DNA from: LGRD01 sp031382215
GTDB taxonomy: Bacteria; Pseudomonadota; Gammaproteobacteria; Burkholderiales; Burkholderiaceae_C
Direction: 5' to 3'
NCBI GenBank assembly: GCA_031382215.1
Contig: JANMYQ010000264.1
Location: 1-64,000, forward strand
DNA length: 64,000 nucleotides
Positions within the stretch are counted from its first letter, which is position 1. Every line of letters starts with the position of its first letter. The notes under the pieces were generated by a model, which saw only the letters and a list, made by a program, of their open reading frames with translations, did not search any database and had not been told where the DNA came from. The position numbers were made by a program, and so were the translations under genes. Positions 51,059-59,555 of this stretch are shown piece by piece.

Positions 51059-52324
51059 ATGTCGCTCGCCGCCTTGCCCGTCTCGCCGACCCGTCCGACC
51101 CTGCCGACGTTGCGTGTGGCGGTCGTGACTGAAACCTACCCGCCCGAAGTCAACGGTGTGTCGATGACCATCGCGCGCTTCGTTGACGGTTTGAGGCAGC
51201 GGCACCACGACGTGCAGTTGGTGCGCCCGCGCCAGCACGCCGCCGACACTCCGCAAACCGGTGACGGCTTTGAAGACGTGGTGGTCCGTGGCCTGCCGAT
51301 CCCGCGCTATTCACACCTCAAGATGGGCCTGCCGGCCACGCGTGCGCTGTGCAGGCTCTGGACCCGGCAGCGGCCCGACCTGGTGCACCTGGTGACCGAA
51401 GGCCCGCTGGGCTGGTCGGCATTGCAGGCGGCACGCCAGCTGAAGCTGCCGATCAGTTCCGACTTCCGCACCAACTTTCACGCCTACAGCGCGCACTACG
51501 GGCTGGGCTGGTTGCGCCCGGCCATCGTGGCCTACCTTCGCCGCTTCCACAACCGGACCGCGCTAACGATGGTGCCCACCGAAGCGATGCGGCGCGAACT
51601 GGCCTTGCTCGGCTTCCAGCGCCTGCAAGTGGTGGCGCGCGGCGTGGATACCGAGCTGTTCCGCCCCGAGCGTCGCAGCGAAGACCTGCGCCAGAGCTGG
51701 GGCGCAGGCCCGCAGACCACGGTGGCGCTGTACGTCGGCCGGCTGGCGTCGGAGAAGAACCTCGACACGCTGGTGGCCGCGTGGCGAGCGATGCACCAGG
51801 CCCGCCCCGACAGCGTGCTGGTGCTGGTGGGCGACGGCCCGGCCCGCGCGGAGTTGCAGCGCCAATGCCCGCAAGCGGTGTTCGCTGGCCAGCGCTCGGG
51901 CATCGACCTGGCCGCGCACTATGCGTCGGCCGATGTGTTCCTGTTCCCCAGCATCACCGAGACCTGGGGCAACGTCACCCCCGAGGCGATGGCCAGCGGC
52001 TTGTGTGTGTTGGCGTACGACTGCGCCGCGGCAGCCCAACTGATCCGCTCCGGCGAGAACGGTGTGCTGGCGCCGTTCGACGACACCCACGCCTTCGTCC
52101 GCAGGGCGGTGCGCCTGGCGACGGTGCACGATGCCAACCCGTCGATGCGCCACAGCGCGCGCCGAACGGCTGCCGAGATGGGCTGGGACGGCGTGGTCGG
52201 CCAGCTCGAAGCGGCGTTGCTGCACACCGTTCGGTCGGGCAGTGCGTGGGTTCACCGGGCGGTCCCCGACGAGCTCGAGACGAGCGCGTGTTCGGAAGTC
52301 GTCCTGCCGCGCTTCGGCTCCTGA
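51059..52324 (+). CDS. GT4-family glycosyltransferase
   Basis: 421 residues with a GT-B fold. The N-terminal ETYPPEVNGVSMTIARFVDGLRQRHHDV and the C-terminal ETWGNVTPEAMASG (EX7E motif) are typical of GT4 enzymes making glycolipids, such as the sulfoquinovosyl or mannosyl diacylglycerol type. No membrane segments are seen; it would associate with the inner leaflet. ATG 51059 is chosen because upstream codons run into the promoter region shared with the Mpo1-like gene. LplT follows after 12 bp. Confidence 0.82.
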   Translation: MSLAALPVSPTRPTLPTLRVAVVTETYPPEVNGVSMTIARFVDGLRQRHHDVQLVRPRQHAADTPQTGDGFEDVVVRGLPIPRYSHLKMGLPATRALCRLWTRQRPDLVHLVTEGPLGWSALQAARQLKLPISSDFRTNFHAYSAHYGLGWLRPAIVAYLRRFHNRTALTMVPTEAMRRELALLGFQRLQVVARGVDTELFRPERRSEDLRQSWGAGPQTTVALYVGRLASEKNLDTLVAAWRAMHQARPDSVLVLVGDGPARAELQRQCPQAVFAGQRSGIDLAAHYASADVFLFPSITETWGNVTPEAMASGLCVLAYDCAAAAQLIRSGENGVLAPFDDTHAFVRRAVRLATVHDANPSMRHSARRTAAEMGWDGVVGQLEAALLHTVRSGSAWVHRAVPDELETSACSEVVLPRFGS

Positions 52325-52336
52325 CCCCGCCGCCCG

Positions 52337-53605
52337 ATGCCGGCCGGCTTCTACCTGATCATCGCCGCGCAGTTCACGTCGGCGCTGGCCGACAACGCGC
52401 TGCTGATCGTGGCCATCGCGCGGCTGCAGGAGCTTGGCCTGCCGGGGTGGTGGGCGCCGCTGCTGAAGTTCACCTTCACCTTGTCTTACGTGCTGCTGGC
52501 CCCGTGGGTCGGGCCACTGGCCGACGCCGTGCCCAAGGCGCGCCTGATGGCGTGGATGAACGCGCTGAAGTTTGCTGGCGTCACGCTGCTGCTGTGCGGC
52601 GCGCACCCGCTGCTGTCGTTCGCGGTGGTCGGCCTGGCCGCAGCGGCGTACGCACCCGCCAAGTACGGGTTGATCACCGAGACGGTCCGGCCCCAACTGC
52701 TGGTTGCGGCCAACGGCTGGATCGAGGTGTCCATCGTCGGCGCGGTGCTGCTGGGCACGGTCACCGGCGGGCTGCTGGTCAGCCCCTGGGTGCTGGGCGC
52801 CGACGTATCGGCCGCGTTCCTGAACGTGCTGCGCAGCGTGCCGGGCATGCCGGCGGAGGTGACCGCGCTCGCCTTTCCCGTCGGTCTGGTGCTGGTGCTG
52901 TACGTCGTGGCCGGCGCGCTGAACCTGGGCATTCCGGACAGCGGTCGGCGCTACCCGTCGTCGTGGGCCGGCCCGCGCACGATGTTGCGCGATTTCTTTG
53001 CCGGCAACCGCCTGCTGTGGGCCGACCGCGAGGGCGGCCTGTCGCTCGCCGTCACCACCTTGTTCTGGGGCGCCGGCGCCACCTTGCAGTTCATCGTCTT
53101 GAAGTGGGCGCAAGAGTCGCTCGGCCTGGGGCTCGACCGCGCCGCTTATCTGCAGGGCGTTGTCGCCGTGGGCGTGGTGGTGGGGGCCGCCATCGCGGGC
53201 CGCTGGATTCCGCTGCACGGCGCGCTGCGCGTATTGCCGATGGGCGTGGCCATGGGTGTGCTCGTGCCCTGCATGGCCGCGGTCGACAGCCTGGCGCTGG
53301 CAGTGCCGCTGCTGATGCTCATCGGCGCCTGCGCCGGCTTCTTCGTCGTGCCGATGAACGCGCTGCTGCAGGACCGCGGCTGCCGCCTGGTGACCGCCGG
53401 CCGGTCGATCGCGGTGCAGGGTTACAACGAAAACCTCAGCATCCTGGTGATGCTCGCCACCTATGCCGCGCTGCTCGCCGCTGGCGTGCGCATCGGGTGG
53501 CTGATCGCCCTGCTCGGCGTGCTGGTGGCGCTGGTGATGAGCCTGCTGATGCTGAGCGAACGCCGCCAACCCCTGATGCTCGGCGCCCGCGCGGTCGATC
53601 CGTAG
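52337..53605 (+). CDS. lplT: Lysophospholipid transporter LplT
   Basis: 422 residues with 12 predicted membrane segments of the major facilitator type. Diagnostic stretches are FTSALADNALLIVAIARL near the start, LTLL-like KFAGVTLLLCG, AYAPAKYGLITE and GFFVVPMNALLQDRG. LplT flips lysophospholipids from the outer to the inner face of the inner membrane for re-acylation. It is co-directional with the GT4 gene and abuts the convergent ppk2 gene (stop codons adjacent). Confidence 0.9.
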   Translation: MPAGFYLIIAAQFTSALADNALLIVAIARLQELGLPGWWAPLLKFTFTLSYVLLAPWVGPLADAVPKARLMAWMNALKFAGVTLLLCGAHPLLSFAVVGLAAAAYAPAKYGLITETVRPQLLVAANGWIEVSIVGAVLLGTVTGGLLVSPWVLGADVSAAFLNVLRSVPGMPAEVTALAFPVGLVLVLYVVAGALNLGIPDSGRRYPSSWAGPRTMLRDFFAGNRLLWADREGGLSLAVTTLFWGAGATLQFIVLKWAQESLGLGLDRAAYLQGVVAVGVVVGAAIAGRWIPLHGALRVLPMGVAMGVLVPCMAAVDSLALAVPLLMLIGACAGFFVVPMNALLQDRGCRLVTAGRSIAVQGYNENLSILVMLATYAALLAAGVRIGWLIALLGVLVALVMSLLMLSERRQPLMLGARAVDP

Positions 53606-54535
53606 TCAGTACACCTCGGGCACCACGATCTCCTGCGGCACCGCATGGCGCACATAGTCGTCGTGCCGCTCGCGCGGCGGCAGCACCACGGTCGGGCGCT
53701 GCACCTCTTCGTAGGGCATCTGCCCCAGCAGGTGGTGAATGCAGTTCAGGCGCGCCTTCTTCTTGTCGACCGCCTGCACCACCCACCACGGCGCCTCGGC
53801 GATGTGGGTGCGGTCCAGCATCACTTCCTTGGCCTTGGTGTACTCCTCCCAACGGCGGCGCGACTCCAGGTCCATCGGGCTCAGCTTCCACTGCTTCAGC
53901 GGGTCGTGGATGCGGCCGAGGAAGCGCAGGTGCTGCTCTTCATCGGAGATCGAGAACCAGTACTTGATCACCTGGATGCCCGAGCGCACCAGCATGCGCT
54001 CGAACTCCGGCACGGTGCGGAAGAACTCCTCGTACTGCTCGTCGGTGCAAAAGCCCATCACCCGCTCGACGCCGGCGCGGTTGTACCAGCTGCGGTCCAG
54101 CAGCACGATCTCGCCCGCCGCCGGCAGGTGCGACACGTAACGCTGGAAGTACCACTGCGTGCGTTCGCGGTCGTTCGGCGCGGGCAGCGCCACCACGCGG
54201 CACACGCGCGGGTTCAGGCGCTGCGTGATGCGCTTGATCACGCCACCCTTGCCGGCCGAGTCGCGCCCTTCGAAGATCACCACCACCTTGTGCCCGCTGT
54301 GCACCACCCACTCCTGCAGCTTGACGAGTTCGCCCTGCAGGCGGAACAGCTCGCGGAAGTACAGGCGGCGCTGCTCCTTGTCGTCGGCGCGAGGATTGCC
54401 TGACATCTCGCCGGCTACTGCGCCCGAGATGGCATCGAGATTGCGGTCTTCCAGCTCGAGCTCGAACTCTTCGTCGTAGCTGTCGGTCAGGTCGTTCTGG
54501 ATGCGCCGCACCAGGTCGTCGTCGATCTCGTTCAT
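53606..54535 (-). CDS. ppk2: Polyphosphate kinase 2
   Basis: 309 residues. The PPK2 core has Walker A EGRDSAGKGG (about 95-104), VALPAPNDRERTQWYFQRY, and Walker B-like LLDRSWYNRAGVERVMGF, with the lid lysine/arginine helices after it. Single-domain PPK2 of this length uses polyphosphate to phosphorylate nucleoside mono- or diphosphates. ATG 54535 is the only good start. It could work with the CYTH-CHAD protein in polyphosphate turnover. Confidence 0.93.
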   Translation of the reverse strand: MNEIDDDLVRRIQNDLTDSYDEEFELELEDRNLDAISGAVAGEMSGNPRADDKEQRRLYFRELFRLQGELVKLQEWVVHSGHKVVVIFEGRDSAGKGGVIKRITQRLNPRVCRVVALPAPNDRERTQWYFQRYVSHLPAAGEIVLLDRSWYNRAGVERVMGFCTDEQYEEFFRTVPEFERMLVRSGIQVIKYWFSISDEEQHLRFLGRIHDPLKQWKLSPMDLESRRRWEEYTKAKEVMLDRTHIAEAPWWVVQAVDKKKARLNCIHHLLGQMPYEEVQRPTVVLPPRERHDDYVRHAVPQEIVVPEVY

Positions 54536-54647
54536 GGGCAGCTCCGGCCAGAATTTCGAATCGAACCGACGTTAGAGGGCCTCGATGGCAGGCGTGTGAC
54601 AACTTCGTGGCGCCACCCGCACACGTGGACCCGGCGTCGCGGTCGGC

Positions 54648-55265
54648 TCAGATCCTGGCGGCCAGGCCGAGGCTCAGGCGCTCCATCGCATGTCGCACCG
54701 CGCGCTCCAGCGCGCCGGCCTGGAGCTCCAGCCTGTCGACGCACTGCCCGTTCAGCACGCCCGCCAGGCCATGCACGGTGGACCAGATGTACAGCGCATC
54801 GAGCTCCACGGTTTCCCGCATCGCGGCAGTGTCGCCGTGCATTCGCTTGAGCACGCCGCGCAGCACGTCGAACGCGTGAGTGGCATCGCGCGCCAGATCC
54901 GCCTGCGCCGCCGAATCGGGCCAGGTGGTGCTGAACATGAGCCGGTACTCCAGCGGGTGTTGCCGTGCATAGGCCAGATACTGCAAGCCGAGCGACTCCA
55001 GGTCCTGTGCAGGCTCGTCGAAGCGCTCCCGCGCGTCCAGGTGTGCCGCGAAGCGCTGGAAGCAGCGGCGCATCACCTCGGCCAGCAGGTGGTCGCGGCT
55101 GGGGTAGTGCTTGTATGGCGCCTGATGCGACACGCCGAGCTTGCGCGCCACGTCGCGCAGGCTCAGATTCTCGATGCCGCGTTCGGCAATCACTTCCTGC
55201 GCTGCCACGATGCAGGCGTCGCGCAAGTCGAGCGCCGGCGCGGTTTCGGTCTTCTTGCGGGGCAT
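54648..55265 (-). CDS. TetR-family transcriptional regulator
   Basis: 205 residues. The N-terminal HTH (about 15-60) reads ACIVAAQEVIAERGIENLSLRDVARKLGVSHQAPYKHYPSRDHLL, and an all-helical ligand-binding domain of the WHG/TetR_C type follows (ARQHPLEYRLMFSTTWPD). It sits 97 bp after the SDR gene on the same strand. The inverted repeat in the divergent promoter at 56294-56339 is a good candidate operator, but direct regulation is inferred from proximity. Confidence 0.88.
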   Translation of the reverse strand: MPRKKTETAPALDLRDACIVAAQEVIAERGIENLSLRDVARKLGVSHQAPYKHYPSRDHLLAEVMRRCFQRFAAHLDARERFDEPAQDLESLGLQYLAYARQHPLEYRLMFSTTWPDSAAQADLARDATHAFDVLRGVLKRMHGDTAAMRETVELDALYIWSTVHGLAGVLNGQCVDRLELQAGALERAVRHAMERLSLGLAARI

Positions 55266-55362
55266 GCGGTGTCGGGGCGCGAGCGGGGGGCGTGCAAAGC
55301 TACCACAGGCCCACCCCCGGGCCGGAGCGGCCTTCGTTCATGGCCGTCGCAAGGTGGCTGCC

Positions 55363-56187
55363 TCAGGTCGGCGTGGGGCCGGCAGGGCGGCCCTGGTGCG
55401 CCGTCATGCCGTTCATCACCTGGCCGATGACCTTCACCTGCCCTGCTCGCGGAAGCAGGGCCAGCGACCAGCCGAGCAGCTTGGACAGCCACCCCGGCCG
55501 GACCGTCGTTCGGCGTCCGAGCGCCCGCATCGTCACGCTCGCCACCGCGTCGGCTGGCAGCGCGCGCGCCATCTGCATGTTGGCGCGCGCCGCAAACCCG
55601 CTGTGGATCGGGCCGGGCGCACAGGCGATCACGTCGATCCCCAGCGGCGCCCATTCGACGCGCAGGCCTTCGGCCAGCGTCTGGACGTAGGCCTTGGTGG
55701 CCGCGTAGTGCGCTGCACGCGGTGTGCCCTGGAAGGCCAGTAGCGAACTCATGAAGACCATGCCGCCTCGCCCGCGCTGGGCGAATCGTTGGCCGAAGTG
55801 CCAGGCCTGGGCCATGACGGCGCGGCAGTTCAGATCGGCCATCCCCGTCTCGTCCGCCAGGTCCGCGTCCAGCAGCGGCCCTGAGGTACCGAACCCGGCT
55901 GCCGCCACCAGCAGGCCAAGATCGAGGTCGGCCGTGGCGTCGACCAGGTGCCTTGTGGCCGAGAGTTCGGCCAGATCGGCCGGCAGCACGCGACATTGCA
56001 CACCGTGCGCCTGGCGCAGCTCCGCGGCCAGGGACTCGAGCGCCGCTTCACGGCGGGCCACGAGCACCAGATTCAGTCCTTCGGCAGCAAGGTGCCCGGC
56101 GAAGGCGCGGCCGATGCCGTCGCTGGCACCGGTGACCAGGGCCCAAGGACCGTACCGCTGCGCGAGCCGCGACCCGGCGCGACTCAA
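55363..56187 (-). CDS. Short-chain dehydrogenase/reductase
   Basis: 274 residues. The NAD(P)-binding motif is TGASDGIGRA (about 19-28), the catalytic Ser is in MSSLLAF and Tyr/Lys in YAATKAYV. The NNAG strand is changed to VAAAGFG. The family includes fatty-acyl and steroid reductases; the substrate is unknown. The start is TTG at 56187 with GAAAGG upstream; no ATG precedes the Rossmann motif in frame. It is driven by the minus-strand promoter at 56310-56338 and followed by the TetR gene. Confidence 0.85.
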   Translation of the reverse strand: MSRAGSRLAQRYGPWALVTGASDGIGRAFAGHLAAEGLNLVLVARREAALESLAAELRQAHGVQCRVLPADLAELSATRHLVDATADLDLGLLVAAAGFGTSGPLLDADLADETGMADLNCRAVMAQAWHFGQRFAQRGRGGMVFMSSLLAFQGTPRAAHYAATKAYVQTLAEGLRVEWAPLGIDVIACAPGPIHSGFAARANMQMARALPADAVASVTMRALGRRTTVRPGWLSKLLGWSLALLPRAGQVKVIGQVMNGMTAHQGRPAGPTPT

Positions 56188-56293
56188 CGCAGACCTTTCG
56201 AGCCCGTTCGGGCACTCGGTGCAGGAACACGAGACATGGGACCTCCTGAGGGCGAAGCACCGGGCGGCTCAGAACAGCTCGGGCCTGGCTTTG

Positions 56294-56339
56294 GTTGACA
56301 GTGTCTACAACTGTAGAGAGAATGGTAGACACTGTCAAC
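56294..56339. promoter_or_regulatory. Symmetrical overlapping divergent promoters with 15-bp perfect inverted repeat
   Basis: GTTGACAGTGTCTAC (56294-56308) and its exact complement GTAGACACTGTCAAC (56325-56339) flank 16 bp. Each arm holds a perfect TTGACA -35. On + the -10 is GAGAAT at 56318-56323, 17 bp away; on - it is TACAGT at 56315-56310, also 17 bp away. The two promoters overlap, so polymerases exclude each other and a dimeric repressor on the arms would block both. A second overlapping palindrome TCTACA-AC-TGTAGA is inside. Confidence 0.75.
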
Positions 56340-56377
56340 AAGCCGCGCACCTGTGATGCCTTATGGAGATCCACACC

Positions 56378-57298
56378 ATGCCCCGACACCTTGTCTTCCA
56401 CGCGGCCACCGCGGCCCTGGCCACCCTGCTTGCAGGGTGCGCCCCGTTCAACCACATCGGCCCGGACAGCCCTCGCGCCTTGTCGGCCGTGGCGCCGATG
56501 GAGCCGCGGCCCCGGGTCGCGCTGGTGCTTGGCAGTGGCGGGCCGCGCGGTTATGCGCACATCGGCGTGATGCGGGTGCTGGAAGACGCGGGCGTCGAGA
56601 TAGACCTGGTCGTCGGCACCAGCGTCGGCGCGCTGCTGGGGGCCTTCTGGGCCGATGGGCGTTCGGCCGCGGAAATTGACGCGCTGTCCCGGGATGGCGG
56701 CCCGCTCACCTTGTTCGACCCGTCGCCCCTGGCCGACCGAGGCTGGATCCACGGCCAGCGCCTGCAGGACTACGTGAACACGCGGCTCGGCAACAAGCCC
56801 ATCGAACAGCTGCAGCGCCGGCTCGTCGTGGGCGCCACACGGCGCTACGACGACGCGCCGGTTTTCTTCACGAGCGGCAATGCCGGCGTGGCCGTGCGCG
56901 CCTCCAGCGCGGTGCCGGGCATCGTCTCGCCCGTGGGCATCGAAGGCACTGAGTACGAAGACGGCGACGAATCGCTGCCGCTGGCAGTGCGCGCAGCCCG
57001 CCAGGCCGGTGCGCACTTCGTGATCGCGGTGGACGTGACGCCGCGGCCCGAGACAGCGCCAGCGGATGCGTCGGCGGCACAGCGCGAACGGATCGCCCGG
57101 CGCAGCGCCCGCATCGCTCCGGAAGCGGCGCTGGCGGACTACCTGATCCATGCCGAAACGGGTTTCGATGCGGCGCCGCTGCCGAGCTACTTCCGGCACG
57201 CGCGCGCCGCCGGTGAGCGCAGCGCGCGCCGGCACCTGCCGTTGCTGCTGGCGCGCCTGCAGGGAGCCGGGTTGGGGCCCGACAGGCCGACGCCCTGA
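56378..57298 (+). CDS. Patatin-like phospholipase, lipoprotein
   Basis: 306 residues. A signal ending in LLAGC (C21) predicts a lipoprotein. The patatin domain has the oxyanion GSGGPRGYAH (52-61), nucleophile S82 in GTSVG and the catalytic Asp in EDGD (D195). It is likely a periplasmic or outer-membrane acyl hydrolase. ATG 56378 is chosen because GGAG lies eight bases before it; ATG 56363 is an in-frame alternative. Divergent from the SDR gene across the symmetrical promoter. Confidence 0.87.
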   Translation: MPRHLVFHAATAALATLLAGCAPFNHIGPDSPRALSAVAPMEPRPRVALVLGSGGPRGYAHIGVMRVLEDAGVEIDLVVGTSVGALLGAFWADGRSAAEIDALSRDGGPLTLFDPSPLADRGWIHGQRLQDYVNTRLGNKPIEQLQRRLVVGATRRYDDAPVFFTSGNAGVAVRASSAVPGIVSPVGIEGTEYEDGDESLPLAVRAARQAGAHFVIAVDVTPRPETAPADASAAQRERIARRSARIAPEAALADYLIHAETGFDAAPLPSYFRHARAAGERSARRHLPLLLARLQGAGLGPDRPTP

Positions 57299-57425
57299 CG
57301 CCGCTGCCAGCGAAGAAACTTCCCCGGCCTGTCGAAATCGATCCGCATCGCGTGTCATCCCCGATGAGCAGCGGCCCGGTGAACGCATCCCGCGCCACCG
57401 CCGCGGCTCACATCAGGAGAGTGAC

Positions 57426-57890
57426 GTGCAAACCTTGACTTTGGAATCGACGGCATCGAGGGCGCCGGGCTGGCTTTGGGCCGCCGCGGCGCTGGGCGTT
57501 CTGTGGAACCTGTACGGCGTGGTCCAGTTTGCCGGCACCTTCACGCCGGCCGGGCAGGCGGCCATGACGGCCGGCATGACGGCCGCCCAGGCCGCGCTGT
57601 ACCTGTCGCTGCCGGGCTGGATCGGCGTCGCATTTGCCATCGGCGTGTTCGGCGGCCTGGCCGGGGCCATCCTGCTGGCGCTGCGGCGGCGCGCCGCGCG
57701 GCCGGTGCTGGCGGCATCGTTGCTCGGCTATGGCCTGCTCTTTGCAGGCGACGCTTACCACGGTGTCTTTGCCGCCATTCCCGCGCAACTGGCTATCCTG
57801 GCCATCGTCGTCGTCATTGCGGCGGCCTTGTCCGGGGTGGCTGAAGTCGCTGCCAGGCGGGGCCTGCTGACCACCCGCAACACGCACTGA
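57426..57890 (+). CDS. Four-TM membrane protein of unknown function
   Basis: 154 residues with four clear hydrophobic segments (about 15-36, 58-80, 88-108, 116-140). It starts at GTG 57426, preceded by AGGAGA. The WNLYGVVQF motif in TM1 recurs in small membrane proteins found beside ECF-sigma and YciI genes. It precedes the YciI-like gene by 13 bp and probably belongs to that group. No function known. Confidence 0.72.
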   Translation: MQTLTLESTASRAPGWLWAAAALGVLWNLYGVVQFAGTFTPAGQAAMTAGMTAAQAALYLSLPGWIGVAFAIGVFGGLAGAILLALRRRAARPVLAASLLGYGLLFAGDAYHGVFAAIPAQLAILAIVVVIAAALSGVAEVAARRGLLTTRNTH

Positions 57891-57903
57891 AAGGAACCAG
57901 ACC

Positions 57904-58263
57904 ATGCAATACATGCTTCTGCTCAATGAACCGGCAGATGAGTTCGCCAAGCGCAATCACCCCGAACACGCAGGTGCTTACTGGGGCGGCTGGAACGCCT
58001 TCATCGGCGCCATGGCGCAGGCCGGCGTCATCGTCAAGGGCGACGGCCTGGAGAGCCCGCAGACGGCCGCGATCGTGCGCATCCGCGACGGCAAGCGCGT
58101 GGTGCAGGACGGCCCCTTCGCCGACGCCAAGGAGCAGCTCGGCGGCTACTTCGTGATCGAGGTACCCGACCTCGATGCGGCACTGGAGTGGGCCGCACGG
58201 GCACCGTCGGCCTCCAGCGCCTCGGTCGAGGTGCGGCCCGTGATGCCGCCCCCGGCCGCCTGA
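57904..58263 (+). CDS. YciI/DGPF-domain protein
   Basis: 119 residues. The DGPF motif (VVQDGPFADAKEQLGGYFVIEV) defines the group, and a ferredoxin-like fold is expected. Proteins of this type are encoded next to ECF42 sigma factors in many actinobacteria and proteobacteria, as here, where the sigma gene starts 2 bp after the stop. The biochemical role is not established. GAAAGGA lies upstream of the ATG. Confidence 0.88.
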   Translation: MQYMLLLNEPADEFAKRNHPEHAGAYWGGWNAFIGAMAQAGVIVKGDGLESPQTAAIVRIRDGKRVVQDGPFADAKEQLGGYFVIEVPDLDAALEWAARAPSASSASVEVRPVMPPPAA

Positions 58264-58265
58264 CG

Positions 58266-59555
58266 ATGCGGGACGCGCGGCCCTCGGCCAAGGCGGCGGA
58301 GACCGCGGCGCGCGCCTCCTATGGCCGGCTGCTGGCCATTCTGGCGGCTCGCTCGAGGGACATCGCGGCGTCGGAGGACGCACTCTCCGAGGCCTTCGTC
58401 GCCGCGCTGCGGACCTGGCCCGACAGCGGCGTGCCACATAACCCGGACGCATGGTTGATGACCGCGGCGCGCAACAACCTCAAGAACGTGGCGCGCCACC
58501 AGGGCGTGGTGGATGCCTCTGCGGTCGAGCTCGCGCTGCTGCAGGACGACACCTGGACGCACTCGAACGAGGTTCCGGACGATCGCCTCAAGCTGCTGTT
58601 CGTCTGCGCCCATCCGGCCATCGACGCGGGCGTGCGCACGCCGCTGATGCTGCAGACCGTGCTCGGCCTCGACGCGGCGCAGATCGGGGCAGCGTTCCTC
58701 GTCGCCCCCGCCACCATGGGGCAGCGGCTGGTGCGCGCCAAGGCCAGGATCAAGGAGGCCCGGCTGCGCTTCGAGCTGCCGACCGCCGAGGACATGCCTG
58801 AGCGCCTGGAGGATGTGCTGAACGCCATCTACGCGGCCTACGGCACGAGCTGGGACGCGGTCGCCGGCGCCGACACCGGTTCGAGAGATATGGCCGAGGA
58901 GGCGCTGTTCCTCAGCCGGCTGCTGGTGGCGCTGCTGCCCGCCGAGCCCGAACCGCGCGGCTTGCTGGCGCTGATGCTGTACTGCGAGTCGCGGCGCGCG
59001 GCTCGGCGCGATGCGGCGGGTCGCTTCGTGCCGCTCAAGCGCCAGGATCCGAGCCTGTGGTCGCACGACATGATCATCGAAGCCGAGCAGTTGTTGACCA
59101 CCGCCTCGCGCGCGGGCGTGTTCGGGCGCTACCAGTGCGAGGCCGCGATTCAGTCGGTCCATGTCCAACAGCCGCTCACCGGCCACCCGCAACACGATGC
59201 GCTGGCCACGCTCTACCAGTTGCTGGCCGCGCGCTGCCCGAGCGTCGGCGTGCTGGTCGGGCAGGCGGCCGCGATGGTCGAGGCCGGCGAGCCCGGCCAG
59301 GCCCTGGGGGTACTGGGCCGGCTCGTCGCCGCCGAGGTCAGCAGCTACCAGCCCTACTGGGTGACGCTGGCCACGGCACAGGCGGCGGCGGGCGACAGGC
59401 CTTTGGCCGAGCAGGCTTTGCAGACGGCGATTGGCTTGACCGAAGACCCGGCGATCCGGGCGTTCCTCGCGGGTCGCTGGGCAACGGATCGTGAAGATCA
59501 GGCGCGCGCCGGCGCCTGCAGGCGGTGCAGTTCTCGCGGCACGAAGTCACCCTGA
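58266..59555 (+). CDS. ECF sigma factor, ECF42-type with C-terminal extension
   Basis: 429 residues. Sigma region 2 is at about 20-85 (ILAARSRDIAASEDALSEAFVAALRTWP) and region 4 at about 125-175 (LMLQTVLGLDAAQIGAAFLVAPATMGQRLVRAKARI). A long helical, TPR-like extension (about 180-415) is the ECF42 hallmark and replaces an anti-sigma factor as the control element. It follows the YciI gene by 2 bp. Its 3' end overlaps the convergent phosphoesterase gene by 58 bp. Target promoters are unknown. Confidence 0.88.
   Translation: MRDARPSAKAAETAARASYGRLLAILAARSRDIAASEDALSEAFVAALRTWPDSGVPHNPDAWLMTAARNNLKNVARHQGVVDASAVELALLQDDTWTHSNEVPDDRLKLLFVCAHPAIDAGVRTPLMLQTVLGLDAAQIGAAFLVAPATMGQRLVRAKARIKEARLRFELPTAEDMPERLEDVLNAIYAAYGTSWDAVAGADTGSRDMAEEALFLSRLLVALLPAEPEPRGLLALMLYCESRRAARRDAAGRFVPLKRQDPSLWSHDMIIEAEQLLTTASRAGVFGRYQCEAAIQSVHVQQPLTGHPQHDALATLYQLLAARCPSVGVLVGQAAAMVEAGEPGQALGVLGRLVAAEVSSYQPYWVTLATAQAAAGDRPLAEQALQTAIGLTEDPAIRAFLAGRWATDREDQARAGACRRCSSRGTKSP

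Noticed and set aside
51349..53967. 872-codon open frame across the glycosyltransferase and LplT genes
   Set aside because: Out of frame with both real genes, low-complexity translation, no domain.
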